A stretch of 64,000 nucleotides of DNA from Clostridiales bacterium (GCA_019415945.1 DXYF01000028.1:1-64000); one strand, 5' to 3'. Counted from the first letter of the stretch, positions 43,313 through 51,964 are shown. Notes: a model not told the origin generated them from the sequence alone. Numbers and translations: made by a program.

Positions 43313-44329
43313 TTATTCGTCATAATTCGTCACCATATTTTGTGCCGTTATTGCGTAGCCTTCTGTAGTGTTATTCAAAAACACATGAGTAACGGCACCT
43401 ACAAGCTTACCGTTTTGTATTATCGGGCTTCCGCTCATGCCTTGAACAATTCCACCGCAATTTTCTATTAATTTCTCGTCTGTAATTTTAATTACAAAAT
43501 TTTCATTGTTGTTTTCGTCAAGATTTTCTATTTTCGTTATTTCTATTGAGTAGCAGGTCGGGCTTTCTCCGCTGATTGTAGTATAAAGTTTTGCTTCTCC
43601 CGTTTTGATTTCTTTATTTTCTGCAACTGCAATTTCAGTTTTATTTTCACAAAAATTGTCACTTATTGTTCCATATACACCTGTTTGGGTATTTTTTACA
43701 AGATTTCCTATTGTATTGTCGGTGAAATATCCGTTTAGACTTCCTGCCTTACCTGACACACTTTTAATTACTCCGTTAATGTTTGCGTTGACTGCTTCTC
43801 CGTATCCGAGGGGCATAAGCAGTGATGTGTCTGTATCGCAAATGCCGTGTCCCAGAGCGGCAAAGTAATTATCTTTTGTGTCATAATAGGTTACCGTACC
43901 TATTCCTGCACAGCTGTCCCTGACCCATGCACCTATTAAATACATTCCCGCAGTATTTTTTTGCGGAGTTACATTTTTCTTGACTTCTTTGCCGTTTCTT
44001 TCTACTGTTAATGAGATTGATTTGTTTTTGCACGCTGTCACTGAACTTTGAAATTCTTCGTTGGTACTTACTTTTTTGCCGTTTACTTCTAAAATTATAT
44101 CATTTATTTTTAACCCTGCGTCCTTTGCGGGACAAATATACTTTGTGCCGTTATAGTAGCTTTCCATATCAATGATTACAACACCTTTGTTGTAAAATTT
44201 AATACCAAACGCATCGCCTCCCAAATAAACAGTATTTTCTTCTGTAACTGATATTGCAGGAACCTGCGAAATACTTAGCAAAATTCCCGAACATATAGCA
44301 ACTGATAATATTTTTTTTATTTTTTTCAA
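43313..44329 (-). CDS. spoIVB: SpoIVB signalling serine peptidase
   Basis: SpoIVB is the S55 peptidase that signals from the forespore to activate pro-sigma-K processing. The 338-residue protein has an N-terminal membrane anchor (about 7-27), a PDZ domain (about 65-115; AKDAGLKINDIILEVNGKKV), and the catalytic His in ALGHGICD and Ser in GMSGSPIIQNGKLVGAVTHV. The start is TTG 44329 after AAGGTGAT. It lies upstream of spo0A as in Bacillus and Clostridium. Confidence 0.93.
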   Translation of the reverse strand: MKKIKKILSVAICSGILLSISQVPAISVTEENTVYLGGDAFGIKFYNKGVVIIDMESYYNGTKYICPAKDAGLKINDIILEVNGKKVSTNEEFQSSVTACKNKSISLTVERNGKEVKKNVTPQKNTAGMYLIGAWVRDSCAGIGTVTYYDTKDNYFAALGHGICDTDTSLLMPLGYGEAVNANINGVIKSVSGKAGSLNGYFTDNTIGNLVKNTQTGVYGTISDNFCENKTEIAVAENKEIKTGEAKLYTTISGESPTCYSIEITKIENLDENNNENFVIKITDEKLIENCGGIVQGMSGSPIIQNGKLVGAVTHVFLNNTTEGYAITAQNMVTNYDE

Positions 44330-44503
44330 AAAATCACCTTCTTTCCGTTGCCTTTATTATGGTTTGCATTTATAATATAGGTTAAAACAGAATTTTTAAT
44401 ATTATATTTTTATATGGAATTTGAGATTAATTTTTTTTGATAAAATCATTTATTTTTCAAAAAATTTTCTAAAGTTTAATAATTTTCAAATTTTGAGGTA
44501 TAT

Positions 44504-46849
44504 ATGGAAAAGCAAAAACAAAAAATACAAGGATTGACTTCTGACCAGGTGCGTGAGCGTATTGCTGAAGGTAAGGTTAATTTATCGTCAAATTTAAAAA
44601 CAAAGTCAATCAGGCGAATTTTTTATGATAATATTTTTACCTTATTCAACATAATAAATGTTGTGTTGTTTTTGGCTCTGTTGTTTGTTGAATCCTATAA
44701 GAATATGTTGTTTATAGGAGTTGTGTTTGCAAATACTGCCATTGGAATTTTTCAGGAAATTCGTTCAAAAATCAGCGTTGACAAGCTAACCATATTATCG
44801 GAAAAAAAGATTAATGTTGTCAGAAACGGCTCTGTAGTTGAAATAAGTAAGGAAGAGATTGTTCTTGATGACATTATAGTGCTTTCAAGAGGCAGTCAGA
44901 TTCCGGCAGATTGTGAAGTATATGAAGGCGAGTGCAAGGTAAATGAAAGTTTGCTTACGGGCGAATCGGATTTAATATTAAAAACCGAAGGTGATGTTTT
45001 ACTTTCGGGCAGCTTTGTTGTGTCCGGAAAATGCTATGCAAAGGTTAACAAAGTAGGAGCTGACTGTTATGCTTCAAAAATAAATAATGAAGCAAAATAT
45101 ATTAAAAAAGTTAATTCACAAATACTTAAATCTTTTAATTTCATAATCAAGCTTTGTACTTTTATTATTTTTCCTGTCGGTATCCTGTTTTTTATAAGGC
45201 AGTTTGGTATTCAAAACGGCGATATTCAAGGAACGGTAGTAAGTACGGTTGCTGCTCTTATCGGTATGATTCCAAAGGGAATGATACTTTTAACAAGTAC
45301 CGTCCTTGCTGTATCTGTAATCAGGCTTGCGTCCAAAAAAGTGCTCGTTCAGGAAATGTATTGTATAGAAACGCTTGCAAGAGTTGATGTTTTGTGCCTT
45401 GATAAGACCGGAACGCTGACTGCTGACAAAATGAATGTAACCGAAGTTATTGATTTCGGTTTTTGTGAAGAAGATATAAAAACCGCTCTGTCCTCAATCG
45501 TAGCGGCGTCTGATGAAGTTAATGCAACGCTTTTTGCGATTAAAGAATATTCAGAAGATGTCGCACCGATACAATGCAAGAAATTTATACCTTTTTCGTC
45601 TGAAACAAAATGGTCGGGCGGTAACTTTTGTAACGGTAAAGCATATATTATAGGAGCTGCGGAGTTTGTGTTTTCTGACAGACAAAAATACAAAGCCGTT
45701 TTTGACGCAATCGAAAAGATAAACCAGACTGTCAGGGTGCTTGTGCTTGCAGCATCGGATAATGTAATAAACGGGCAGCAAGACCTTAAAGACCTTACTC
45801 CTATGGCTGTAATTCTAATTAAGGATACGCTTAGAGATAATGTACAGGAAACTGTAAATTACTTTAAAGAGCAGGGTGTTACGCTAAAGGTAATTTCGGG
45901 TGACAGTGTGAATACAGTAAGGAATATTGCGATTGATACGGGTATTGACGGAGCCCAAAACGCAGTTGATATGACTACGATAACGACTGACGATGAAATT
46001 TACGAAGCCGCTGAAAAATATAATATTTTCGGCAGAGTAACGCCGATGCAGAAAAAACAGCTTGTCCTTGCATTGAAGGATCACGGTCATTCGGTGGCTA
46101 TGACGGGAGACGGCGTAAACGATGTGCTTGCTCTCAAAGAAGCTGACTGCTCCGTTGCAATGGCTTCGGGCAGTGACGCGGCAAGGAATGTGTCTCAGCT
46201 TGTGCTGGTAAATAACGATTTTGCATCCATGCCGGATGTCGTAGCAGAGGGACGGCGTACTATCAATAATCTTGAGCGTAGCTCATCTTTGTACATTGTA
46301 AAAACGATTTATTCAATCATACTTTCAATATTTTTTATATTTTTCCATATGGAATATCCGTTTCAGCCGATTCAGCTAACACTGATAGGTGCTTTTTCTG
46401 TTGCTATTCCGTCATTTGTTATAGCATTACAGCCTAACAAAAATATAATTAAAGGTAATTTTACTTTTAATATTATTGCACGGGCAATGCCTGCTGCGTT
46501 ATGCGTAATATTAAATATTATAATTGCCGCTTTTGTGAGCTCGCATATTTCACTTCCTGCTGCTGAGTTTTCCACTGTTTGCGTTTATTTGACTGCATTA
46601 TCCGGTTTGCTCCTTGTTATCAGGCTTTCCGTACCTTTTAATATTTTGAGAACCACTATGCTTGTTGTTTGTTCTTTGGCAATAGTGCTGGGAAGTCTGC
46701 TTTTCGGCAATTTATTTTCGTTATCGCCGCTTGGCTTTGATGCATTGGCTGTTTTTGCGGCACTTTCGGCGTCCACCGTCATTATTTTTAATTTATTTTA
46801 CTGTGCAGCTCAAAAACTGATAAAAAAATTTGAAAAAGAGGTTATATAA
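44504..46849 (+). CDS. P-type cation-transporting ATPase of unknown specificity
   Basis: A 781-residue membrane pump. It shows the A-domain motif LLTGES, the phosphorylation motif LDKTGTLTAD, the hinge TGDGVNDVLALKEADCSVAM and about ten membrane segments in two groups. The helix M4 site reads IGMIPKGMILLTS, where Ca2+ and Mg2+ pumps usually have PEGL, so the ion cannot be assigned. It is shorter than MgtA/SERCA types and lacks an N-terminal metal-binding domain. It sits 1 base before cysK. Confidence 0.88.
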   Translation: MEKQKQKIQGLTSDQVRERIAEGKVNLSSNLKTKSIRRIFYDNIFTLFNIINVVLFLALLFVESYKNMLFIGVVFANTAIGIFQEIRSKISVDKLTILSEKKINVVRNGSVVEISKEEIVLDDIIVLSRGSQIPADCEVYEGECKVNESLLTGESDLILKTEGDVLLSGSFVVSGKCYAKVNKVGADCYASKINNEAKYIKKVNSQILKSFNFIIKLCTFIIFPVGILFFIRQFGIQNGDIQGTVVSTVAALIGMIPKGMILLTSTVLAVSVIRLASKKVLVQEMYCIETLARVDVLCLDKTGTLTADKMNVTEVIDFGFCEEDIKTALSSIVAASDEVNATLFAIKEYSEDVAPIQCKKFIPFSSETKWSGGNFCNGKAYIIGAAEFVFSDRQKYKAVFDAIEKINQTVRVLVLAASDNVINGQQDLKDLTPMAVILIKDTLRDNVQETVNYFKEQGVTLKVISGDSVNTVRNIAIDTGIDGAQNAVDMTTITTDDEIYEAAEKYNIFGRVTPMQKKQLVLALKDHGHSVAMTGDGVNDVLALKEADCSVAMASGSDAARNVSQLVLVNNDFASMPDVVAEGRRTINNLERSSSLYIVKTIYSIILSIFFIFFHMEYPFQPIQLTLIGAFSVAIPSFVIALQPNKNIIKGNFTFNIIARAMPAALCVILNIIIAAFVSSHISLPAAEFSTVCVYLTALSGLLLVIRLSVPFNILRTTMLVVCSLAIVLGSLLFGNLFSLSPLGFDALAVFAALSASTVIIFNLFYCAAQKLIKKFEKEVI

Positions 46850-46850
46850 G

Positions 46851-47783
46851 ATGATTTACAGCAATGTTTTAGAGGCGATCGGTCATACTCCGATGATAAG
46901 GCTTAACAATATGACAGATGCAGACAGTGCAGAAATTCTTGTTAAATTTGAGGGTCTTAATGTGGGCGGTTCAATAAAGACGAGAACTGCATACAATATG
47001 ATAATTCAGGCTGAAAAAGAGGGAAGAATAAGTAATGATACCGTAATTGTCGAGCCGACAAGCGGTAACCAGGGAATAGGTCTGGCACTTGTAGGTGCGG
47101 TAAAGGGTTACAGGACAATTATAATTATGCCGGATTCCGTAAGTGAAGAACGCCGTAAGCTTGTAAGACATTACGGTGCCGAGGTAATTTTAATTCATGA
47201 CAGCGGCAATATCGGTAAGTGTATTGACGAATGTTTGCAGACCGCTTTAAAAATGGCAAAGGAAAATCCAAAGGTATTCGTTCCCCAGCAATTTGAAAAT
47301 GAAAATAATCCGTGTGCACACAGGCATCATACCGCTTTAGAAATAATGGAGCAGGTAGGAGGACCTATTGACGGATTTTGCTCAGGCGTAGGTACAGGAG
47401 GTACGATAACGGGAATAGGTGAGGTGCTTAAAGCACAGTACCCCGATATAAAAATTTGGGCGGTTGAGCCTGAAAACGCCGCCATTTTATCGGGAGGTAC
47501 TATAGGAACACATCTTCAAATGGGAATAGGTGACGGTGTAATTCCAAAAGTATTGAATACCGATATTTATGAAGATATTTGCGTAATTTCAGATGAAGAG
47601 GCAATTCAAACATCAAAGGACTTAGCTAAAAAAGAAGGTCTTATGTGCGGTATTTCGAGTGGTACCAATGTTGCTGCGGCAATTAAGCTTGCAAAAAAGC
47701 TCGGCAAAGGCAAAACAGTCGTTACCGTGCTGCCTGATACTGCGGAGAGGTATTTTTCAACACCGCTTTTTGAAAATGAGTAA
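46851..47783 (+). CDS. cysK: Cysteine synthase family PLP enzyme
   Basis: A 310-residue fold-type II PLP enzyme that probably makes cysteine from O-acetylserine and sulfide. The PLP lysine is K43 in NVGGSIKTRTAYN. Other motifs are VEPTSGNQGIGLA, GVGTGGTITGIGEVLK and GISSGTNVAAAIKLA. The N-P-A motif before the lysine is NVGG here, a variation seen in some relatives, so a neighbouring activity remains possible. ATG 46851 has GAGG upstream; the longer reading lies inside the ATPase gene. Confidence 0.88.
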   Translation: MIYSNVLEAIGHTPMIRLNNMTDADSAEILVKFEGLNVGGSIKTRTAYNMIIQAEKEGRISNDTVIVEPTSGNQGIGLALVGAVKGYRTIIIMPDSVSEERRKLVRHYGAEVILIHDSGNIGKCIDECLQTALKMAKENPKVFVPQQFENENNPCAHRHHTALEIMEQVGGPIDGFCSGVGTGGTITGIGEVLKAQYPDIKIWAVEPENAAILSGGTIGTHLQMGIGDGVIPKVLNTDIYEDICVISDEEAIQTSKDLAKKEGLMCGISSGTNVAAAIKLAKKLGKGKTVVTVLPDTAERYFSTPLFENE

Positions 47784-47805
47784 TTAAAAAAACAGGTGAT
47801 ATAAA

Positions 47806-49149
47806 TTGAAAATACTATTGCCTAATGAAGTAAAAATCATAATAAATGAGCTAAATAAAAATAATTTTGAAGCATTTGCGGTAGGCGGTTGTGTAAGAGA
47901 TTCTCTGCTGGGAATTGTTCCGAATGATTGGGACATATGCACTGACGCAACGCCTGCCCAAATGATAAAATGTTTTAAAAAATACAAAACATTTGACAGC
48001 GGTATAAAGCACGGCACTGTTTCGATAGTTATTAATAATAAAGTATATGAGGTTACAACCTACAGAATTGACGGTAATTATGCCGATAATCGCAGACCTG
48101 ACAGCGTTCTGTTTACAAAAGATATAATGACTGACCTTGCCCGACGTGATTTTACTGTGAATGCCATGGCGTATAACGAAAAAAGCGGACTTGTTGATCC
48201 GTTCTCCGGCAGGCTTGATTTAAAGAACAAAATCATAAAATGCGTCAATGACCCGGATACAAGGTTTAACGAAGACGCATTGAGAATTTTAAGGGCATTG
48301 CGGTTTGCTTCCGTTTATAATTTTAAAATTGACAAAGAAACTGCCGCGGCGGTGCATAAAAACGCTGAGCTGTTAAGTCATATTGCGTCCGAGAGGATAG
48401 CTTCGGAATTTAACAAGCTTTTGTGCGGAAACGGTGCCGAAAGTATTTTAAATGACTACCGCGATGTTGTTGCTGTATTTATCCCCGAAATTATTCCCAC
48501 ATTTGATTATGAACAGCACACAAAGCACCATAACCGTGATTTGTGGCATCATACAACATACTCTGTAATTTCTGTTGAAAATTCGCTTTTGCTTCGTATG
48601 ACTATGCTGCTTCACGACTTGGGGAAGCCGAGAGCCTGCAAGTGCGATGACGACGGAACCTGTCATTATAAGCCGCACCCCAAATACAGTGCGGAAACGG
48701 CAGAGATAATACTTAAAAGACTAAAATATCCTGCCGATTTCATAAAAACCTGCGTAACGCTCATTAAATTTCACGATGTGCGTTTTAACAGCTCAAAGCA
48801 CAGGTTAAGGCATGTGATGAATGCCATTGGCAGTGAAAATGTTGAGCTTTTGCTTAAAATTCAGAGAGCCGATATTACGGCACAGTCCGAATATAAGCAC
48901 GCTGAAAAGATTGAAAAACTCAATCGAGCCTGCCAATCATACAATCAGATATTATATGACAACGATTGCTTTACATTAAAACAGCTTAACATAAACGGCA
49001 ATGACATAAAAAATATCGGAGTTGCTCAAGGGGATAAAATAGGCAAAATATTAAAAATGCTTTTGAGCTTAGTTATGGAGGACAAGCTCGAAAATGAAAA
49101 ATCCGCCCTCATAAAAAAGGCGGAAGAAATAAGAAATATAATACAATAA
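47806..49149 (+). CDS. cca: tRNA nucleotidyltransferase / poly(A) polymerase family (CCA-adding)
   Basis: The enzyme adds or repairs the 3' CCA of tRNAs. The 447-residue protein has the class II nucleotidyltransferase head (FAVGGCVRDSLLGIVPNDWDICTDATP), the neck motif RRDFTVNAMAYN, FNEDALRILRALRFA, and a C-terminal HD domain (MLLHDLGKPRA). The start is TTG 47806 after AGGTGAT. It is convergent with the broken cotJC, 130 bases away. Confidence 0.92.
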   Translation: MKILLPNEVKIIINELNKNNFEAFAVGGCVRDSLLGIVPNDWDICTDATPAQMIKCFKKYKTFDSGIKHGTVSIVINNKVYEVTTYRIDGNYADNRRPDSVLFTKDIMTDLARRDFTVNAMAYNEKSGLVDPFSGRLDLKNKIIKCVNDPDTRFNEDALRILRALRFASVYNFKIDKETAAAVHKNAELLSHIASERIASEFNKLLCGNGAESILNDYRDVVAVFIPEIIPTFDYEQHTKHHNRDLWHHTTYSVISVENSLLLRMTMLLHDLGKPRACKCDDDGTCHYKPHPKYSAETAEIILKRLKYPADFIKTCVTLIKFHDVRFNSSKHRLRHVMNAIGSENVELLLKIQRADITAQSEYKHAEKIEKLNRACQSYNQILYDNDCFTLKQLNINGNDIKNIGVAQGDKIGKILKMLLSLVMEDKLENEKSALIKKAEEIRNIIQ

Positions 49150-49280
49150 ATCAGAATAAAATTTTTATCATTTAATACTGCGTTGCAGTAAAACAGGAAA
49201 AGTACAGTTTGAGCAAGCAGGTGTCGCAAATTCTGATTTTGTTTGCTTTGCGTATAAAGTATAACATACAGAAATATGCT

Positions 49281-49288
49281 CCGCCGTA
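49281..49288 (-). other. Recombination core TACGGCGG, right junction
   Basis: The 8 bases shared with 21835-21842, here in inverse orientation, where the cotJC reading frame changes to foreign sequence. Confidence 0.75.
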
Positions 49289-49372
49289 TTGCGTGATAAT
49301 CAGCTTAGCAAGCTTTGGATTGGGTTGTTTGATATTTACCGGATATTGAAGCTTTTTTTCATAAACAAACAT
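49281..49372 (-). pseudogene. cotJC: cotJC 5' fragment (first 31 codons)
   Basis: ATG 49372, with GAGGAGG upstream and overlapping the cotJB end by 14 bases, opens MFVYEKKLQYPVNIKQPNP and continues to ITQYGG, the exact N-terminus of CotJC. After TACGGCGG (49288-49281) the CotJC sequence stops and unrelated codons run to a stop at 49172. The stretch 49150-49280 holds no gene, only a small TACTGC/GCAGTA hairpin. The rest of CotJC is at 21835-22377 on the other strand. Confidence 0.92.
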
Positions 49373-49625
49373 CGTTGTCCTCCTCGGTTTCCCATGGCCA
49401 CGGTCCCATTATCCAGCTCCAGTTATTTGAGCTTGTCATACTTTTGGTCAGAGGACCGAATTTTTCTTCGTATTCTTTGATAAGCGGTTTTACTGCATTT
49501 TTATATTCATTCATTTTCTCAAGTGTTTTTTTATCATTGGGATGTGTATCGAGAAAAAGCTGAAGGTCAAATACAGCGAACTGATAGGTTGATATTTTTT
49601 TTAAAAGGATTTCTCGTTCAGTCAT
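49359..49625 (-). CDS. cotJB: Spore coat protein CotJB
   Basis: A small coat-associated protein of 88 residues from the cotJ operon, with the family pattern REILLKKISTYQFAVFDLQLFLDTHPND and KPLIKEYEEKFGPL. In Bacillus CotJA and CotJC interact and are built into the coat under sigma-E. ATG 49625 follows GGTGG; the GTG at 49634 is inside that site. It overlaps cotJA upstream and the cotJC fragment downstream. Confidence 0.92.
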   Translation of the reverse strand: MTEREILLKKISTYQFAVFDLQLFLDTHPNDKKTLEKMNEYKNAVKPLIKEYEEKFGPLTKSMTSSNNWSWIMGPWPWETEEDNDVCL

Positions 49626-49818
49626 TTTTACCACCGCACATTTGTCCGTAAAACGGTTTGTTCAGCGTTGGATGCATAGTACCTACAGCAAATCCCTGCA
49701 TCGGCGTGTAGGTTGCGGGGTTGTCGGGCTGATACGGAATATAAGCCATAGCTTCTGATGTTGTTTTTGGGAATTTTGATATTCCGTACTGCTCGCTTAT
49801 TATTTCTGCCAATTTCAT
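49618..49818 (-). CDS. cotJA: Spore coat protein CotJA
   Basis: First gene of cotJABC, 66 residues, with the family motif AYIPYQPDNPATYTPMQGFAVGT-like centre and KPFYGQMC at the end. ATG 49818 follows AAGGAG. Both cotJA and cotJB look intact, which argues that the operon is still in use although cotJC is split. Confidence 0.9.
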   Translation of the reverse strand: MKLAEIISEQYGISKFPKTTSEAMAYIPYQPDNPATYTPMQGFAVGTMHPTLNKPFYGQMCGGKND

Positions 49819-49842
49819 TTCGATTCTCCTTCTTGTATTTTA

Positions 49843-49880
49843 ACAGACAGTATCAATTAACAATTATTGATACTGTCTGT
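49843..49880. repeat. Perfect 15-bp inverted repeat in the cotJ leader
   Basis: ACAGACAGTATCAAT (49843-49857) and its exact complement (49866-49880) with an 8-base loop, 25 bases before cotJA. On the minus strand a CATATTATAAT -10-like element lies directly upstream, so the transcript would begin at or in the hairpin. There is no U-run. It may stabilise the mRNA or be an operator. Confidence 0.7.
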
Positions 49881-49925
49881 ATTATAATATGCTGTGAATA
49901 ATTTGATGTTAAAGTTATTAAGTAA

Positions 49926-50543
49926 TTATTCAAATTCCAATTTCGGCAAATACCATTTGAGTGCTTCTTCTGCACTTGCTCCGTTACTGCATAAATAATT
50001 TATTCCGTAAATGCTGACTCCGATACATTTTGTGTCATTGCTGTATTCACTTGAAAAACAATCCCACGGAGATGCAACAGAAATTATGTAATCCGATTCA
50101 TCGCTGTTAAGCGTATATCCGCTTGATACGGTGCTGTAGGGGATAAATATACTTTTGTTATCTGCTGTTATTGATAATTCGTCTAAAGAATTAACTACTT
50201 TTTTAACTTTGCTGTAGTAATCCTTGTTTGAATCATCTACATATTTTTCGTCTAAAAATATGTTTTTATCGGTTAAATCAAAATCATTTGGATTTACCGA
50301 GTAATTATTGCTTATAAGAATTGCAGCGGCTCTAATTGATTCTTCACTAAAGTTATCGCTGCAAAGTGCCGCGGTAAGTCCGGTGATAATGTAATTTTTA
50401 TCATTGCTTTCGGCAGGCGTGTCTGCACTTGAATTATTCGGTTTTTCAGCATTATCGGAATATTTGATGGTTATAATGGGTACCGTTGCCATAACAGCGA
50501 GTAGGACAAGGTATGCTATAATTTTTCTTCCTATGTTAAACAC
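49926..50543 (-). CDS. SpoIID/LytB-domain protein, probably catalytically inactive
   Basis: A 205-residue protein with one N-terminal membrane anchor (about 8-25). The pattern YIITGLTAALCSDNFSEESI, then IFIPYSTVSSGY, YIISVASPWDCFS and CIGVSIYGINYLC follows the SpoIID family order (Y-x-x-G-V-V-A-A-E-M, then A-x-x-H-S-x-S-G-G, Y-L-x-S-V-x-S-P-W, G-x-S-Q-Y-G-A). SpoIID is the lytic transglycosylase of engulfment. Its catalytic Glu in A-A-E-M is replaced here (AALC), so lytic activity is doubtful. It lies 107 bases upstream of cotJA on the same strand, consistent with a sporulation role. Confidence 0.6.
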   Translation of the reverse strand: MFNIGRKIIAYLVLLAVMATVPIITIKYSDNAEKPNNSSADTPAESNDKNYIITGLTAALCSDNFSEESIRAAAILISNNYSVNPNDFDLTDKNIFLDEKYVDDSNKDYYSKVKKVVNSLDELSITADNKSIFIPYSTVSSGYTLNSDESDYIISVASPWDCFSSEYSNDTKCIGVSIYGINYLCSNGASAEEALKWYLPKLEFE

Positions 50544-50630
50544 CTCTTTATTGTGATAGCTTTCTTGAGTTTTTAAGCAATTTTTGCATATAAAATTAAA
50601 TTTGTGTTGTTAAATTATGCTTTATTTTTC

Positions 50631-50659
50631 TTGACATAATTATATATTTGTCTTACAAT
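50631..50659 (+). promoter_or_regulatory. Promoter of the 402-residue membrane protein gene
   Basis: TTGACA (50631-50636), 17 bp, TACAAT (50654-50659). Confidence 0.75.
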
Positions 50660-50717
50660 AATATATGTTCGTAGAAATTTTTAAATTACTATCTATATAT
50701 AGAAACGGAGCAATTTT

Positions 50718-51926
50718 ATGAAGGTAAAATTTTCTTTGATTCCTTTTATTCCTGCAATGATTGCTATGGTTGGTCTTAAGCTTATGAGCCTTTACGGCTT
50801 GGATGGCAACGGTATGTTTTTAGGTATGAATAAAATGGGAATAGCATACGCTGTTATCGGAATTTCTTTGGCACTTTTTGTGGTGTGTGTAATTATAAAT
50901 TTATTCGACAGAAAAACGGCACCTGTTTATCCTGTAAAGAAAAATTTTGTTTCGGGAGTTTTCTCCGTGCTTGCGGGTATATCTGTTGCAGGTTCGTCTG
51001 TTACAACTTTTCTTAACACAACAAATGACTCTGAGTATTATTTGATGACTCTTGTGTGCGTACTTTTCTCTATTCCTGCGGCTATTGCTCTTGTGATTAT
51101 GTCAAAGGTACATTTTACCGGCAAGTCATCAGTTTCGGGTGTATCTATGCTTTTTGTATTTCCTGCGTTGTGGGGATGTGCAGAGCTTGTTTCTGAATTT
51201 CTTGTGGCAACAAAGGTTTCTATTTCGGCAAGTGATATGACATTGTTGTTCTGCTATATTTTTATCACCTTGTATTATTTTTATCATTCTATGATTGTTT
51301 CGAGAATAAAGGGCAGAAATCCCGTAAAGGCTTGTTTTATCTACGGTTTGCCTGCCGCAGCGATTTCTCTTGCATACGGAATTTATGTTATCTGCACTTC
51401 GGCTGTTGAGAGATTTTCGGCTAGTCAGGTGTTTATAGGTGTTAACCTTATTGTGTTTGCCGTGTATGCTTTATCGTTTATAGTTGAAATGACTTTTAAT
51501 TCATACACTAAGGATGAAATTGAAGTTTTGGACGGTTTGCCCGATGATGAGGATACTTACGAAAACAGTTATGTAAAATCAGGCGGATATGACGAGCTTG
51601 TATTCTCCGAAAGAAGTGCCGAAGATGATTCAGATGACGCCAAAAGCGATGACGCTGTTCCGTCATTATCAGGTCTTGATGATTTCATTATAGGTTTTGA
51701 CAGCGAAACGGACGAAAAGCCTATTGCCTATGTCGGTAAAACTGATACTGATGATAAAGATACTTCTGATTTTGTTTTCAAAGACAATTCAGATAATACC
51801 GAAAAGAGTGATGTTGATAATAGCAATGAAGTAGAACATACTTCTGATATAAAAGACTCATCTGAGACTGAGAAGAAGCTTAGTGATATTGACTTGCTTT
51901 TGCAGGAGCTTGATAATAAAAAATAA
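50718..51926 (+). CDS. Polytopic membrane protein with acidic cytoplasmic tail, unknown function
   Basis: This gene is not recognised. The 402-residue product has seven to eight hydrophobic segments in residues 5-265, then a highly acidic Asp/Ser-rich tail of about 135 residues (for example SERSAEDDSDDAKSDD) ending in SDIDLLLQELDNKK, a short helix that could be a binding motif. There is no signal peptide or catalytic motif. It has its own promoter and precedes the T-box of thrS without a clear terminator. Confidence 0.75.
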   Translation: MKVKFSLIPFIPAMIAMVGLKLMSLYGLDGNGMFLGMNKMGIAYAVIGISLALFVVCVIINLFDRKTAPVYPVKKNFVSGVFSVLAGISVAGSSVTTFLNTTNDSEYYLMTLVCVLFSIPAAIALVIMSKVHFTGKSSVSGVSMLFVFPALWGCAELVSEFLVATKVSISASDMTLLFCYIFITLYYFYHSMIVSRIKGRNPVKACFIYGLPAAAISLAYGIYVICTSAVERFSASQVFIGVNLIVFAVYALSFIVEMTFNSYTKDEIEVLDGLPDDEDTYENSYVKSGGYDELVFSERSAEDDSDDAKSDDAVPSLSGLDDFIIGFDSETDEKPIAYVGKTDTDDKDTSDFVFKDNSDNTEKSDVDNSNEVEHTSDIKDSSETEKKLSDIDLLLQELDNKK

Positions 51927-51928
51927 TA

Positions 51929-51957
51929 TTGACATTGTCAGATTTCAGTGATATTAT
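51929..51957 (+). promoter_or_regulatory. Promoter of T-box-thrS
   Basis: TTGACA (51929-51934), 17 bp, TATTAT (51952-51957); an overlapping TATAAT is at 51955-51960. Confidence 0.75.
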
Positions 51958-51964
51958 AATTTTG

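Larger units (their letters stand above)
21835..49288. other. Candidate invertible chromosomal segment of about 27.4 kb
   Basis: The segment is bounded by two copies of TACGGCGG in opposite orientation, each at a break in cotJC. Strand exchange between them would invert the segment and join the cotJC halves in frame on the minus strand. It contains the acn-icd-rex operon, typA, htrA, a rodA/ftsW gene, fhs-tsaEB-rpiB, spoIVB-spo0A, a P-type ATPase, cysK and cca, so it could not be lost by excision. The recombinase gene lies just outside the left end. The inversion itself is inferred from the split gene. Confidence 0.7.

Noticed and set aside
21835..49288. Prophage or skin-like element to be excised
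   Set aside because: The segment has core metabolic and essential genes and no phage genes, and the att cores are inverted, so excision is not possible.
49172..49372. A 66-codon ORF starting as CotJC
   Set aside because: Only the first 31 codons are CotJC; the rest is out-of-family sequence beyond the recombination core. It is annotated as a 5' fragment.
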